Assembly: GCF_000238075.1 (NCBI RefSeq)
Contig: NZ_JH414504.1
Span: forward strand, 157,709-221,708
Direction of reading: 5' to 3'
Source of the DNA: Oribacterium asaccharolyticum ACB7
Lineage (GTDB): Bacteria > Bacillota > Clostridia > Lachnospirales > Lachnospiraceae
Length of the DNA: 64,000 nt
Part shown: positions 22,731 through 31,415 of the stretch, one piece after another
Numbering within the stretch: position 1 is the stretch's first letter
Layout: the number at the start of each line of letters is the position of its first letter
Position numbers and translations under genes: made by a program
Notes under the pieces: generated by a model
What the model was told of the DNA's origin: nothing
Database searches by the model: none
The model's input: only the letters and a program-made list of their open reading frames with translations

Positions 22731-25307
22731 ATGAAAAAATATACAGTGACCGGGATGTCTTGTGCAGCCTGTCAGACAAGGGTGGAAAAGGCCGTGCAGA
22801 AAGTGCCGGGGGTAAAATCTTGTTCGGTTTCTCTGCTTACCAACAGTTTGGCAGTGGAAGGAGAGGTTTCGGAAACAGCCGTGCAGGAAGCGGTGGAGAA
22901 AGCCGGATATGGCTTTATATCCGATACGAAGTCGGAAGCACAGAAGGAAGATGCTTTGGAAGACCGAGAAACTCCAAAGCTAAAAAAGCGTTTTTTGCAG
23001 TCTCTTGTTTTTTTACTTGTTCTTATGACGCTGTCTATGGGGCCGATGCTTTTTCATTTTTCCTTACCGGCAGTTTTACGCTATCCCGGAATTCTTGCTC
23101 TTACGGAAATGTTGCTTGCCATTATCGTAATGCTGATTAACAAGAAATTTTTCACTTCGGGCTTCTCTGCCTTATTTCGGCTCGCTCCCAATATGGACAG
23201 TCTGGTAGCCTTAGGCTCCTCGGCTTCATTCCTTTATTCTTTGGGCGTTCTCTATGGGATAAACTATTATTTGGAACTGGGAAATGCGGAAATGGCACAT
23301 CAAATAGGGCATCATCTTTACTTTGAGACGGCAGCGATGATTCCTACCCTGATTACTCTGGGAAAGATGTTGGAATCGATTTCAAAGGGAAGAACCACGA
23401 GTGCTCTAAAAGGGCTGATGGATCTAAGTCCCAAGACCGCTGTGCTTTTAAAAGACGGCGTAGAGAAGACGGTGTCTGTTGATGATGTAGCGGTTGGAGA
23501 TGTTTTTGCGGTGAAGCCCGGGGAACAGATTCCCGTGGACGGGCTGATTCTCTCCGGACGTACGGCGATAGATGAGTCGGCACTTACGGGAGAATCGATT
23601 CCGGCGGATAAAGAAGAGGGAGACAAGATTTCTGCGGGAACCTTGAATCGATCGGGATATATCACGGCGAAAGCGGTTCGTATCGGAAAGGATACAAGTC
23701 TTTCACAGATTATCGAAATGGTGTCCGATGCCGCCGCAACGAAGGCCCCCATTGCCCGCATTGCGGACAAAATTTCCGCTGTTTTTGTTCCTTTTGTCAT
23801 GGGAATTGCACTCCTTACTTTTCTCGTTGTGCTGGGAAGCGGAGCGGAATTTTCCACGGCACTTTCCCGAGGAGTGGCGGTTCTTGTCATCAGCTGTCCC
23901 TGTGCACTGGGGCTTGCGACGCCCGTTGCGATTATGGTAGGAAACGGTGTTGGGGCAAAAAACGGTATTCTTTTTAAAACGGCATCTTCTTTGGAAGAAG
24001 CGGGAAGAGTGGAAATCATTGCCTTGGACAAGACCGGAACCGTGACAAACGGAACTCCGGTAGTCACCGATATAGTTCCGGTTCGGGAAGAGAAGAAAGA
24101 GGAACTTTTAAAGCTTGCTGTTTCGATAGAAAAGAATTCCGAACATCCGCTTGCCAAGGCAATACAGAGCTATGGGGAGCAAAACGGAATTTCTCCTTAT
24201 CCGGTAGAAGATTTTCAAGCCATGGCCGGGCACGGTATCACGGCAAGTTATGGGGGAGAGAAAATCATTGCTTGCTCGGAAGGGTATTTACGGGAGCATT
24301 TCCCGGTGAAAGAGGAATTTTTAGAAAATCTGAATGTCCTTTCCGCAGAGGGTAAGACCAATCTGTTTTTCCTAAGAGGAGAAGAGCTTTTGGGTGCCAT
24401 CTCCGTAGCGGACAGTTTGAAGACGGACGCAAAGGAAGGGATTGAAGAGCTTAAGAAACAGGGTGTCTTTACGGTTATGTTGACGGGAGATCGGAAGAAT
24501 ACGGCGGAGGCGATAGCAAAGGAAGCAGGGGTGGATTTAGTGATTGCCGAAGTCCTTCCGGACGGTAAGGAAGAAGTCATCAGGAAGCTGCAGGAATTCG
24601 GAAAGGTAGCGATGGTGGGAGACGGCATTAATGATGCGATTGCTTTAACCAGAGCGGATTTGGGAATCGCCATCGGAGCGGGAACGGATGTAGCGATTGA
24701 TGCGGCGGATATTGTACTGATGAAGTCAAATGTTTCGGATATTCCGAGGAGTATTCGACTCTCCCGCGCCACGATTCACAACATCCATGAGAATTTATTC
24801 TGGGCATTTTTTTACAATGTAATCTGCATTCCCCTTGCGGCAGGATTTTATTCAGCCGTATTTCACTGGAATTTTGAAATGAACCCGATGGTTGGAGCTT
24901 TAGCCATGAGTTTATCCAGTGTGACGGTTTGCCTGAATGCCCTTCGTTTGAATTTATTTTCCATAAAAGACACGAAGAAGGACAGGAAAAAGGGGATTGG
25001 AGAAGAAAAGAGACAGGCGATTTTGGCGGAATTTTCCCAAAAGGGAACGGCAATAAAAAATCAAAGTGAAAATACGGAAAATCAGGAGGAAAAAAGAATG
25101 GAAAAGAAAATGGAAATTACGGGAATGATGTGCGGGCATTGTGAGGCCAGAGTAAAGAAGGCTTTAGAAGCAGTCAGCGGGGTGGATCATGCGGAAGTAA
25201 GCCATGAGAACGGAACAGCCACCGTTTTTCTGAAGGAAGAAGTGGACAATGCGACTCTGAAAGCGGCAGTAGAGGCACAGGATTACGGTGTTACAAATAT
25301 TGAATAA
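22731..25307 (+). CDS. copA: Copper-exporting P1B-type ATPase CopA with fused C-terminal CopZ domain
   Basis: 858 residues. N-terminal HMA domain with CAAC (Cys11/Cys14), eight predicted membrane helices, actuator 'DESALTGESIP', the ion-binding CPC in 'VISCPCALGLATP', phosphorylation site DKTGTVTNG and hinge 'MVGDGINDAIAL'. After the last helix comes a charged linker (about 745-789), then a second complete HMA domain (790-858) with CGHC. It pumps Cu(I) out of the cell. The C-terminal domain is unusual for CopA and has its own start (see 25098). Under the CsoR-type operator; csoR is 12 nt downstream. Confidence 0.93.
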   Translation: MKKYTVTGMSCAACQTRVEKAVQKVPGVKSCSVSLLTNSLAVEGEVSETAVQEAVEKAGYGFISDTKSEAQKEDALEDRETPKLKKRFLQSLVFLLVLMTLSMGPMLFHFSLPAVLRYPGILALTEMLLAIIVMLINKKFFTSGFSALFRLAPNMDSLVALGSSASFLYSLGVLYGINYYLELGNAEMAHQIGHHLYFETAAMIPTLITLGKMLESISKGRTTSALKGLMDLSPKTAVLLKDGVEKTVSVDDVAVGDVFAVKPGEQIPVDGLILSGRTAIDESALTGESIPADKEEGDKISAGTLNRSGYITAKAVRIGKDTSLSQIIEMVSDAAATKAPIARIADKISAVFVPFVMGIALLTFLVVLGSGAEFSTALSRGVAVLVISCPCALGLATPVAIMVGNGVGAKNGILFKTASSLEEAGRVEIIALDKTGTVTNGTPVVTDIVPVREEKKEELLKLAVSIEKNSEHPLAKAIQSYGEQNGISPYPVEDFQAMAGHGITASYGGEKIIACSEGYLREHFPVKEEFLENLNVLSAEGKTNLFFLRGEELLGAISVADSLKTDAKEGIEELKKQGVFTVMLTGDRKNTAEAIAKEAGVDLVIAEVLPDGKEEVIRKLQEFGKVAMVGDGINDAIALTRADLGIAIGAGTDVAIDAADIVLMKSNVSDIPRSIRLSRATIHNIHENLFWAFFYNVICIPLAAGFYSAVFHWNFEMNPMVGALAMSLSSVTVCLNALRLNLFSIKDTKKDRKKGIGEEKRQAILAEFSQKGTAIKNQSENTENQEEKRMEKKMEITGMMCGHCEARVKKALEAVSGVDHAEVSHENGTATVFLKEEVDNATLKAAVEAQDYGVTNIE
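25098..25307 (+). CDS. copZ: CopZ-type copper chaperone, in-frame internal product of copA
   Basis: Within copA, AGGAGGA (25084-25090) stands 7 nt before an in-frame ATG at 25098 (Met790). Initiation there would give a 69-residue protein, MEKKMEITGMMCGHCEARVK..., with the size and CxxC motif of free CopZ. The coding of the preceding linker is compatible with a former copA-copZ intergenic gap. Whether both the fusion and free CopZ are made is an inference from the ideal spacing of this site. Confidence 0.5.
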   Translation: MEKKMEITGMMCGHCEARVKKALEAVSGVDHAEVSHENGTATVFLKEEVDNATLKAAVEAQDYGVTNIE

Positions 25308-25319
25308 GGTAGGGAATGC

Positions 25320-25622
25320 ATGGAAAAATGTCACTGCGCCGAGAGAAAAAAGCTGAAGCCTCGGAATGAGGCGGAGAAAAAGGCATTAATATCCCGATTA
25401 AATCGAATGGAGGGGCAGATTAAGGGGATTCGGAACATGCTGCTGGAAGATCGATACTGTGTGGATATTATCACGCAGGTCAGTTCGGTTTCCTCAGCCC
25501 TAAAGGCCTTCAGTAAAGAACTTTTACAGAGACACATTTCGAGCTGTGTAGTGGAAGAGATTCAGGACGGAAAGGAAGATGCGGTAGAGGAACTTTGCGA
25601 ACTGATTAAAAAGATTATGTAG
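25320..25622 (+). CDS. csoR: Copper-sensing repressor CsoR
   Basis: 100 residues, all-helical CsoR/RcnR family. The Cys-His-Cys Cu(I) site is visible: Cys in 'LLEDRYCVDIITQVSS', then His and Cys in 'LLQRHISSCVVEEI'. The N-terminus has an extra CHC. It represses the operon through the palindrome at 22620-22640 and releases on Cu(I) binding. Last gene of the copper operon. Confidence 0.92.
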   Translation: MEKCHCAERKKLKPRNEAEKKALISRLNRMEGQIKGIRNMLLEDRYCVDIITQVSSVSSALKAFSKELLQRHISSCVVEEIQDGKEDAVEELCELIKKIM

Positions 25623-25730
25623 TAGAAAGAAGGCTCTGGAAGAAGAACTTATTCTGAAAGGAATCGGTGTGATTCCAAAAGAAAAGAAAAAGAGAAGTAT
25701 TCTTGAAGATTTTCATACTTTAAACACAAA

Positions 25731-25767
25731 AGGACTTTATACTGCCGTGTATAGAGTTCTTTTTTTG
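25731..25767 (+). terminator. Terminator of the copA-csoR operon
   Basis: A 12-bp stem with two wobble pairs (25731-25742 with 25749-25760) is followed by a T-run to 25767. The rest of the 185-nt gap before ftsH shows no further feature. Confidence 0.88.
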
Positions 25768-25807
25768 AACAGATAGACAGAAAGCAATAAAGTAAGGAGA
25801 ATTACGG

Positions 25808-27757
25808 ATGGATAATAAAAACTCATTTCCGAACTTTGACGATTTTTTTTCGAATAGACAAAATCACAACAAACAGGGAAATAATGGGAATAGACAGACG
25901 CCTTTTCTATTCTATGTTTTTGTGGCGTTAATCATCACTTTACTCTTAAACAGTTTTGTGATTCCCGCTATCAAGCAGGCCAGAATTGAAAGCAGTACCT
26001 ATTCCGACTTCCAACAGGCGGTAGAAAACAAGGAAGTTAAGGCGGTTGAACTTGGGGAGAACAGCATTAAGTACGAAGTGGAGAAGGATGGAAAAACGAC
26101 CATTTACAGTACGACCAGAATAAAGAATGAATTTACCGAAGCGCAGATTTTAAGTGAACTTACCAAGCAGGGCGTAAAATATAATGAAACCCTTCCGGTA
26201 GAAAATAATTTTCTCCTGAATTTCATTTTTTCCTGGGTGATTCCCTTGCTTCTCTTTATGGCTGTCGGAAGTTGGTTGTCAAAGCGAATGACTTCCGCAA
26301 TGGGCAACATGGGAGGCGGCGGCTTCGGACTGGGCGGTTTCGGGAAATCCAATGCAAGAGAGTATGAGAAGAAAGACGACAGCATTCGTTTTAGGGATGT
26401 AGCCGGAGAAGATGAGGCGAAAGAACTTCTTACGGAAATGGTGGATTATCTCAACAATCCGGACAAATATTCGAAGATTGGTGCGAAAATTCCAAAAGGA
26501 GCCCTCTTGGTAGGCCCTCCCGGAACCGGTAAGACTATGCTTGCGAAAGCGGTAGCCGGAGAGGCGGGGGTTCCGTTCTTCTCCATTTCCGGTTCGGAGT
26601 TTGTGGAAATGTTTGTCGGCATGGGTGCAGCAAAGGTGCGAGATCTCTTCGATCAGGCAAAGAAGAAGTCCCCCTGTATCATCTTTATCGATGAGATTGA
26701 TGCCATCGGTAAGAAGAGAGGTGCAGGCGGTTTAGGGGGCAATGACGAGAGAGAACAGACCTTAAACCAGCTTCTTACGGAAATGGACGGGTTTGACAGT
26801 TCAAAGGCAATCATCCTTTTGGCGGCAACCAACCAGCCGGACCAGTTGGATCCGGCACTGCTTCGCCCCGGCCGTTTTGACAGAAGAGTTCCGGTGGAGT
26901 TACCGGATTTCCAGGGAAGAGTGGATATCTTAAAGGTACATGCGAAGAAGATTAAAATGTCCGACAATGTGAATCTGGAAGCCATAGCGAAGGCTGCTCC
27001 CGGTGCCTCCGGTGCAGAGCTTGCCAACATCATCAATGAGGCGGCGCTTCGTGCAGTTCGTGCCGGCAGAGAGAGGGTGATTCAGTCTGATCTTGAAGAG
27101 TCCATTGAAGTGGTTATTGCGGGATATCAGAAGAAAAATAAGGTTATGACGGATAAGGAGAAGTTGATTGTTTCTTATCATGAAGTCGGCCATGCTCTGG
27201 TAGCGGCGCTGCAGAAGGATTCCGCTCCGGTGCACAAGATTACCATTATTCCGAGAACATCGGGAGCTTTGGGCTATACCATGCAGGTAGAGGAAGAAGG
27301 GAACCATTATCTTTACTCCAGAGAAGAGCTGGAAAATGAAATTGCAACACTTACCGGAGGGCGTTGTGCGGAGGAACTTATTTTCCATACCTGTACCACC
27401 GGTGCGGCAAATGATATTGAGCGTGCGACAAAGTCGGCAAGAGCGATGATTACCCGTTACGGAATGGCAGACAGCATCGGTATGGTTGCCATGGAACAGT
27501 TGCATAACCAGTATCTTGGCGGCGATGCGACGCTTACGGTTTCTCCCGAAACGCAGACCAAGATAGATGAAATGGTTGTGGAGCTGGTCAAGAAGCAACA
27601 CGATAAGGCTTATAAACTCTTGGAGGAAAATATCACAAAGTTGCACGAGATTACAAAGTTCCTCTATGAGAGAGAAACCATTTCCGGGGAAGAATTTATG
27701 GAGATTCTAAACCGTAAGGAGGTAGATCCTTCTGTGGTAGCAAGGGTGGAAGACTAG
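25808..27757 (+). CDS. ftsH: ATP-dependent zinc metalloprotease FtsH
   Basis: 649 residues. Two membrane helices (about 30-50 and 137-157) flank a small extracellular domain. The AAA+ domain has Walker A GPPGTGKT, Walker B 'CIIFIDEID', the pore loop '[17 protein letters not shown]' and second-region-of-homology arginines. The zinc site HEVGH is around residue 458. It degrades misfolded membrane and regulatory proteins. It appears to be a single-gene unit bounded by terminators. Confidence 0.96.
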   Translation: MDNKNSFPNFDDFFSNRQNHNKQGNNGNRQTPFLFYVFVALIITLLLNSFVIPAIKQARIESSTYSDFQQAVENKEVKAVELGENSIKYEVEKDGKTTIYSTTRIKNEFTEAQILSELTKQGVKYNETLPVENNFLLNFIFSWVIPLLLFMAVGSWLSKRMTSAMGNMGGGGFGLGGFGKSNAREYEKKDDSIRFRDVAGEDEAKELLTEMVDYLNNPDKYSKIGAKIPKGALLVGPPGTGKTMLAKAVAGEAGVPFFSISGSEFVEMFVGMGAAKVRDLFDQAKKKSPCIIFIDEIDAIGKKRGAGGLGGNDEREQTLNQLLTEMDGFDSSKAIILLAATNQPDQLDPALLRPGRFDRRVPVELPDFQGRVDILKVHAKKIKMSDNVNLEAIAKAAPGASGAELANIINEAALRAVRAGRERVIQSDLEESIEVVIAGYQKKNKVMTDKEKLIVSYHEVGHALVAALQKDSAPVHKITIIPRTSGALGYTMQVEEEGNHYLYSREELENEIATLTGGRCAEELIFHTCTTGAANDIERATKSARAMITRYGMADSIGMVAMEQLHNQYLGGDATLTVSPETQTKIDEMVVELVKKQHDKAYKLLEENITKLHEITKFLYERETISGEEFMEILNRKEVDPSVVARVED

Positions 27758-27803
27758 ACAGGATTTTCCGGCGGAAGAGCGCTACATTGTAGTGATATAA
27801 AAG

Positions 27804-27831
27804 AAATGCCGTATTCTTTGATACGGCGTTT
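27804..27831 (+). terminator. First hairpin after ftsH
   Basis: Stem AAATGCCGTAT / ATACGGCGTTT (one wobble) with a 6-nt loop. The T-run is short. It is the first of two hairpins in the 320-nt gap between ftsH and fbp. Confidence 0.65.
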
Positions 27832-27843
27832 CCCGTAAATAAA

Positions 27844-27911
27844 AGGATTACAAGGGCATGTGTCTGTTTCGGGATTTAACAAGAGACAGGCATGACCTTG
27901 TAGTCCTTTTT
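27844..27911 (+). terminator. Long hairpin terminator between ftsH and fbp
   Basis: A long imperfect stem pairs AGGATTACAAGG...TGTCT with AGACA...CCTTGTAGTCCT and is followed by TTTTT. Beyond it, 27912-28077 is the AT-rich fbp leader with a possible -10 TATACT at 27980-27985 but no convincing -35. Confidence 0.8.
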
Positions 27912-28077
27912 GCTTTATAGGCATTTTGTGTAGAAGAAAAAATCCCTTTTATCTTTTCGAAAATATGTTAAAGTGAAAATATACTATAGAAGCGTAAGAA
28001 TAGAACAAATTGAATAAAGATGGTTTGTATACAGAAAAATAGTTCGAGAAGATTTCATAGAAGAGCGGGGAGAAATT

Positions 28078-30024
28078 ATGAAAAAAGACTTGGATTATCT
28101 TCGTTTGCTGGCAAAATCCTTTCCCACTGCGAATCAGGCAGCGGCGGAGATAATCAACTTGAAAGCAATTTGTGCCCTTCCCAAGGGAACGGAGTATTTT
28201 TTTTCTGACCTTCATGGAGAAAGTGAAGCCTTTATTTTTCTTATGCGGTCGGCTTCCGGTGTAATTCGCGATAAGATTTCGGAAATATTTTCCCATTTTC
28301 TTCCGGAGGAAGAACAGCTTCGTCTGGCTAATTTGATTTACTATCCGAGAGAAACTTTTTTGAATCGAAAAAACGCCTTTATTGAAGACAAGGAATGGCA
28401 GAAGATTACCATTCATCGATTGACGGCCCTTTGTCTGAAAATTGCATCCAAGTATACCCGCTCTAAGGTAAGGAAGAAACTTCCGAAGGAATTTGCCTAT
28501 GCGATTGATGAACTTTTACATGATGAAGAGGAAGATACGAAGCTTTATCATAAGGAGATTTTACATGGAATTTTGGATGTCAATCGAGGCAGGGAATTTA
28601 TTATTGCCCTTTGCGAATTGATTCAGAATCTAAGTATAGATAGTCTGCATATTATCGGAGATATTTTTGACAGAGGACCGCATCCGGATCTCATTATGGA
28701 AGAACTGATGTGCTTCCATGATGTGGATATTCAGTGGGGAAACCATGATGTGGATTGGATGGGAGCCTTTGCAGGAAATCCCGCCTGCATTGCCAATGTG
28801 CTTCGCATTGCCACTTCCTATAACAGCTTCGATGTTTTAGAGGACGGTTATGGAATCAATCTCCGCCCTCTATCGATGTTCGCGCAAGAAATCTACGGAG
28901 AGGATCCCTGTACATGCTTTTATCCGCATCTTTGGGATAAAAATATTGCCGATTCGGTGGAGCCGGAGCTCGCTGCAAAAATGTGCAAAACCATCAGTGT
29001 GATAATGTGGAAGGAGGAGGGGCAGCTTATTCGGAGACATCCGGAGTATGGTTTGGAACATAGGATGCTTCTTCATAAAATGGACCTGGAAAAGAAGGTG
29101 GTGGAGGTCGAGGGAAAAATCTATCCTTTAAGGGACTGCTTTTTCCCGACGATAGATTGGACAGATCCCTATGCACTCTCGAAAAAAGAAAAAGAGCTCA
29201 TGGATACGCTCGTCTATAGTTTTACGCATTCCAAAATGCTGAAAAAGCATATGGATTTTTTCTTTACCCATGGTTCCATGTATAAAATTGTAAATCACAA
29301 TATTCTTTACCATGGATGCATTCCGATGACGGAAGAGGGAGATTTTCTCTCCATCTCGACGAGAGACGGAGAGGTCTTCGGAAGGCATCTTATGGACTAT
29401 TGCGAACAAAAGTGCATAGAAGCATATTTTATGAATCGTGATTTGGATCCGAACGGAAAACTTTATGCAACGGATTTTTTCTGGTATCTTTGGTGTGGAC
29501 CGAAGTCACCTCTTTTCGGAAAAGATAAAATGTGTACCTTTGAACACTATTTCATTGCCGATTCGGAAAGTTATCAGGAAAACTACAATGCCTACTATAA
29601 GTGGATTGAAAAGGAAAGCTATGTAGATAAAATCATTGAGGAATTTCGTGAAAATCCGGAACTTTCTCATATTATAAACGGGCATGTCCCGGTAAAAAGC
29701 AAACAAGGAGAAAGTCCGATTAAGGCTTCCGGAAAGCTTTTTATGATTGACGGAGGAATTTCTAAGGCGTATCATTCTAAAACCGGGATTGCAGGATACA
29801 CCTTGATTTATGATTCTAAACATCTTTCCCTTGCGGAGCATAAAGATTTTCAAAAGGGAGAAGAAAATACACCGGATATTCGAGTTGTGGAAAGAATGAA
29901 GAGCAGAATACGCATTGCCGAGACGGATAAGGGAACGGAACTCCGGCAGCAGATGGAAGATTTATGGGATTTACTGAAGGCTTACGGAAACGGAGATTTA
30001 AAGGAAAGCCTGCGAGAAGTATAA
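28078..30024 (+). CDS. fbp: Class III fructose-1,6-bisphosphatase
   Basis: 648 residues, the normal size for the Firmicutes class III enzyme (PF06874). Metallophosphatase motifs are present: 'FFSDLHGESEAF', 'IIGDIFDRGPHPD', 'QWGNHDVDWMGA' and 'HIINGHVPVK'. It hydrolyses fructose-1,6-bisphosphate to fructose-6-phosphate in gluconeogenesis. Start ATG 28078 follows GGGGAG. Alone between a terminator and the MATE gene 19 nt downstream. Confidence 0.96.
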   Translation: MKKDLDYLRLLAKSFPTANQAAAEIINLKAICALPKGTEYFFSDLHGESEAFIFLMRSASGVIRDKISEIFSHFLPEEEQLRLANLIYYPRETFLNRKNAFIEDKEWQKITIHRLTALCLKIASKYTRSKVRKKLPKEFAYAIDELLHDEEEDTKLYHKEILHGILDVNRGREFIIALCELIQNLSIDSLHIIGDIFDRGPHPDLIMEELMCFHDVDIQWGNHDVDWMGAFAGNPACIANVLRIATSYNSFDVLEDGYGINLRPLSMFAQEIYGEDPCTCFYPHLWDKNIADSVEPELAAKMCKTISVIMWKEEGQLIRRHPEYGLEHRMLLHKMDLEKKVVEVEGKIYPLRDCFFPTIDWTDPYALSKKEKELMDTLVYSFTHSKMLKKHMDFFFTHGSMYKIVNHNILYHGCIPMTEEGDFLSISTRDGEVFGRHLMDYCEQKCIEAYFMNRDLDPNGKLYATDFFWYLWCGPKSPLFGKDKMCTFEHYFIADSESYQENYNAYYKWIEKESYVDKIIEEFRENPELSHIINGHVPVKSKQGESPIKASGKLFMIDGGISKAYHSKTGIAGYTLIYDSKHLSLAEHKDFQKGEENTPDIRVVERMKSRIRIAETDKGTELRQQMEDLWDLLKAYGNGDLKESLREV

Positions 30025-30043
30025 AAGGCAGAAAAGAGGAAGT

Positions 30044-31402
30044 ATGGGAAAAAAGACAGTGATGGTGGATTTGACCAAGGGAAATCCGATGAGCCTCATC
30101 ATCGGATTTGCTTTGCCTATGTTTTTGGGAACATTGTTTCAACAGTTTTACAGTATGGTGGATACGATTATCGTAGGAAAGCTTCTCGGCTTAAATGCTT
30201 TGGCGGGTGTCGGTTCCACAGGGGCAATCAGCTTTATGATTAACGGTTTTGTTATAGGACTTTGTTCCGGTTTTGCTATTCCGGTAGCGCAGAAGTTCGG
30301 CGCCAAACAGGAAAGTAAACTTCGGAAGTATGTGGGAAACCTGCTCTGGCTCAGCATTATATTTTCCATTGTCATGACGGCTTTGATTGCCTTGGCGACC
30401 GATGGGATACTCCGCTTTATGAATACGCCGGAAGAAACCTTCTCTTATGCTTTTGACTATATTTTTATTATCTTCCTGGGCATACCGACCACCTTTTTAT
30501 ATAATATGACGAGTTCCACAATCCGTGCTCTCGGAGATTCGAAGACTCCGCTCTATTTCTTGATCTTTGCTGCCGTGTTAAATATTATTTTGGACTATCT
30601 CAGCATTCGTTATTGGGGCTTCGGGGTGGACGGTCCGGCCTATGCTACGGTAATTTCTCAGCTTCTTTCCGGTCTTTTGTGCCTTTTCTATATGAAAAAG
30701 AAGTTTCCTATTTTACATTTTAAAAAAGGGGAACTCAGACTGGAAAAGCATTATTACAAAAGACTCTTGTTTATCGGTGTGCCGATGGGATTACAATACA
30801 GTATTACGGCGATCGGCTCCGTAGTTCTGCAGACGGCGGTAAACGGTTTGGGTGCGGCTCCGATGGCGGCAATTACAGCAGGGCAGAGAATCAGCGGATT
30901 TTGTTGTTGTGTTTTTGATGCCTTGGGGGCAACTATGGCAACTTATGCCGGACAAAACTCGGGAGCAAGAGAATATAAGCGGATTGACAGAGGGCTTTGG
31001 GACGCAACAAAGATAGGCAGTATTTATGCTGTTTTGATTTGCATTCTTCTCGTCCTGTTCGGAGGAGAAATTCCGAAAATCTTTATTGACGGCAAGGAAC
31101 GAGAAGTGCTGGCTATGACAAAACAATTTCTGGTAGCCAATTCCCTCTTTTTTATTCCGCTGGTTTTTGTAAACTGTTGGCGTTTCACCATTCAGGGAAT
31201 GGGCTTTTCCGGCTTTGCGATGCTTGCGGGAGTGAGTGAAATGATAGCGCGTTCTCTGGTGGCCTTTATTTTTATTCCAATATTCGGCTATATTGCAGCT
31301 TGCTATGCTTCTCCGCTGGCGTGGCTTTTCGCGGACATTTTTTTGGTGCCGGCGTTTTATAGCTGCCTAAAGAAACTGAAGAGTAAAACGAGTGTGATTT
31401 AG
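30044..31402 (+). CDS. MATE-family multidrug exporter
   Basis: 452 residues with twelve hydrophobic segments. MATE hallmarks: 'PMFLGTLFQQFYSMVDTIIV', 'ALAGVGSTGAISFMINGFVI', 'LYNMTSSTIRALGDSKTPLY' in the first half and 'AAPMAAITAGQRISGF' in the second. These antiporters use Na+ or H+ gradients to expel cationic compounds. Substrate is unknown. Probably transcribed with the ABC-F gene 13 nt downstream. Confidence 0.93.
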   Translation: MGKKTVMVDLTKGNPMSLIIGFALPMFLGTLFQQFYSMVDTIIVGKLLGLNALAGVGSTGAISFMINGFVIGLCSGFAIPVAQKFGAKQESKLRKYVGNLLWLSIIFSIVMTALIALATDGILRFMNTPEETFSYAFDYIFIIFLGIPTTFLYNMTSSTIRALGDSKTPLYFLIFAAVLNIILDYLSIRYWGFGVDGPAYATVISQLLSGLLCLFYMKKKFPILHFKKGELRLEKHYYKRLLFIGVPMGLQYSITAIGSVVLQTAVNGLGAAPMAAITAGQRISGFCCCVFDALGATMATYAGQNSGAREYKRIDRGLWDATKIGSIYAVLICILLVLFGGEIPKIFIDGKEREVLAMTKQFLVANSLFFIPLVFVNCWRFTIQGMGFSGFAMLAGVSEMIARSLVAFIFIPIFGYIAACYASPLAWLFADIFLVPAFYSCLKKLKSKTSVI

Positions 31403-31415
31403 ACCGGGAGAAAAT

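Noticed and set aside
22703..23140. A 145-residue frame overlapping the start of copA on the same strand.
   Set aside because: Out of frame with the certain copA sequence, low-complexity, no domain and no ribosome binding site.
23318..24157. Long minus-strand open frame (279 codons) opposite copA.
   Set aside because: An antisense shadow of a well-supported gene; Ser/Thr-rich composition and no domain.
26930..27646. Long minus-strand open frame (238 codons) opposite ftsH.
   Set aside because: Antisense shadow; no domain, no promoter and no ribosome binding site.
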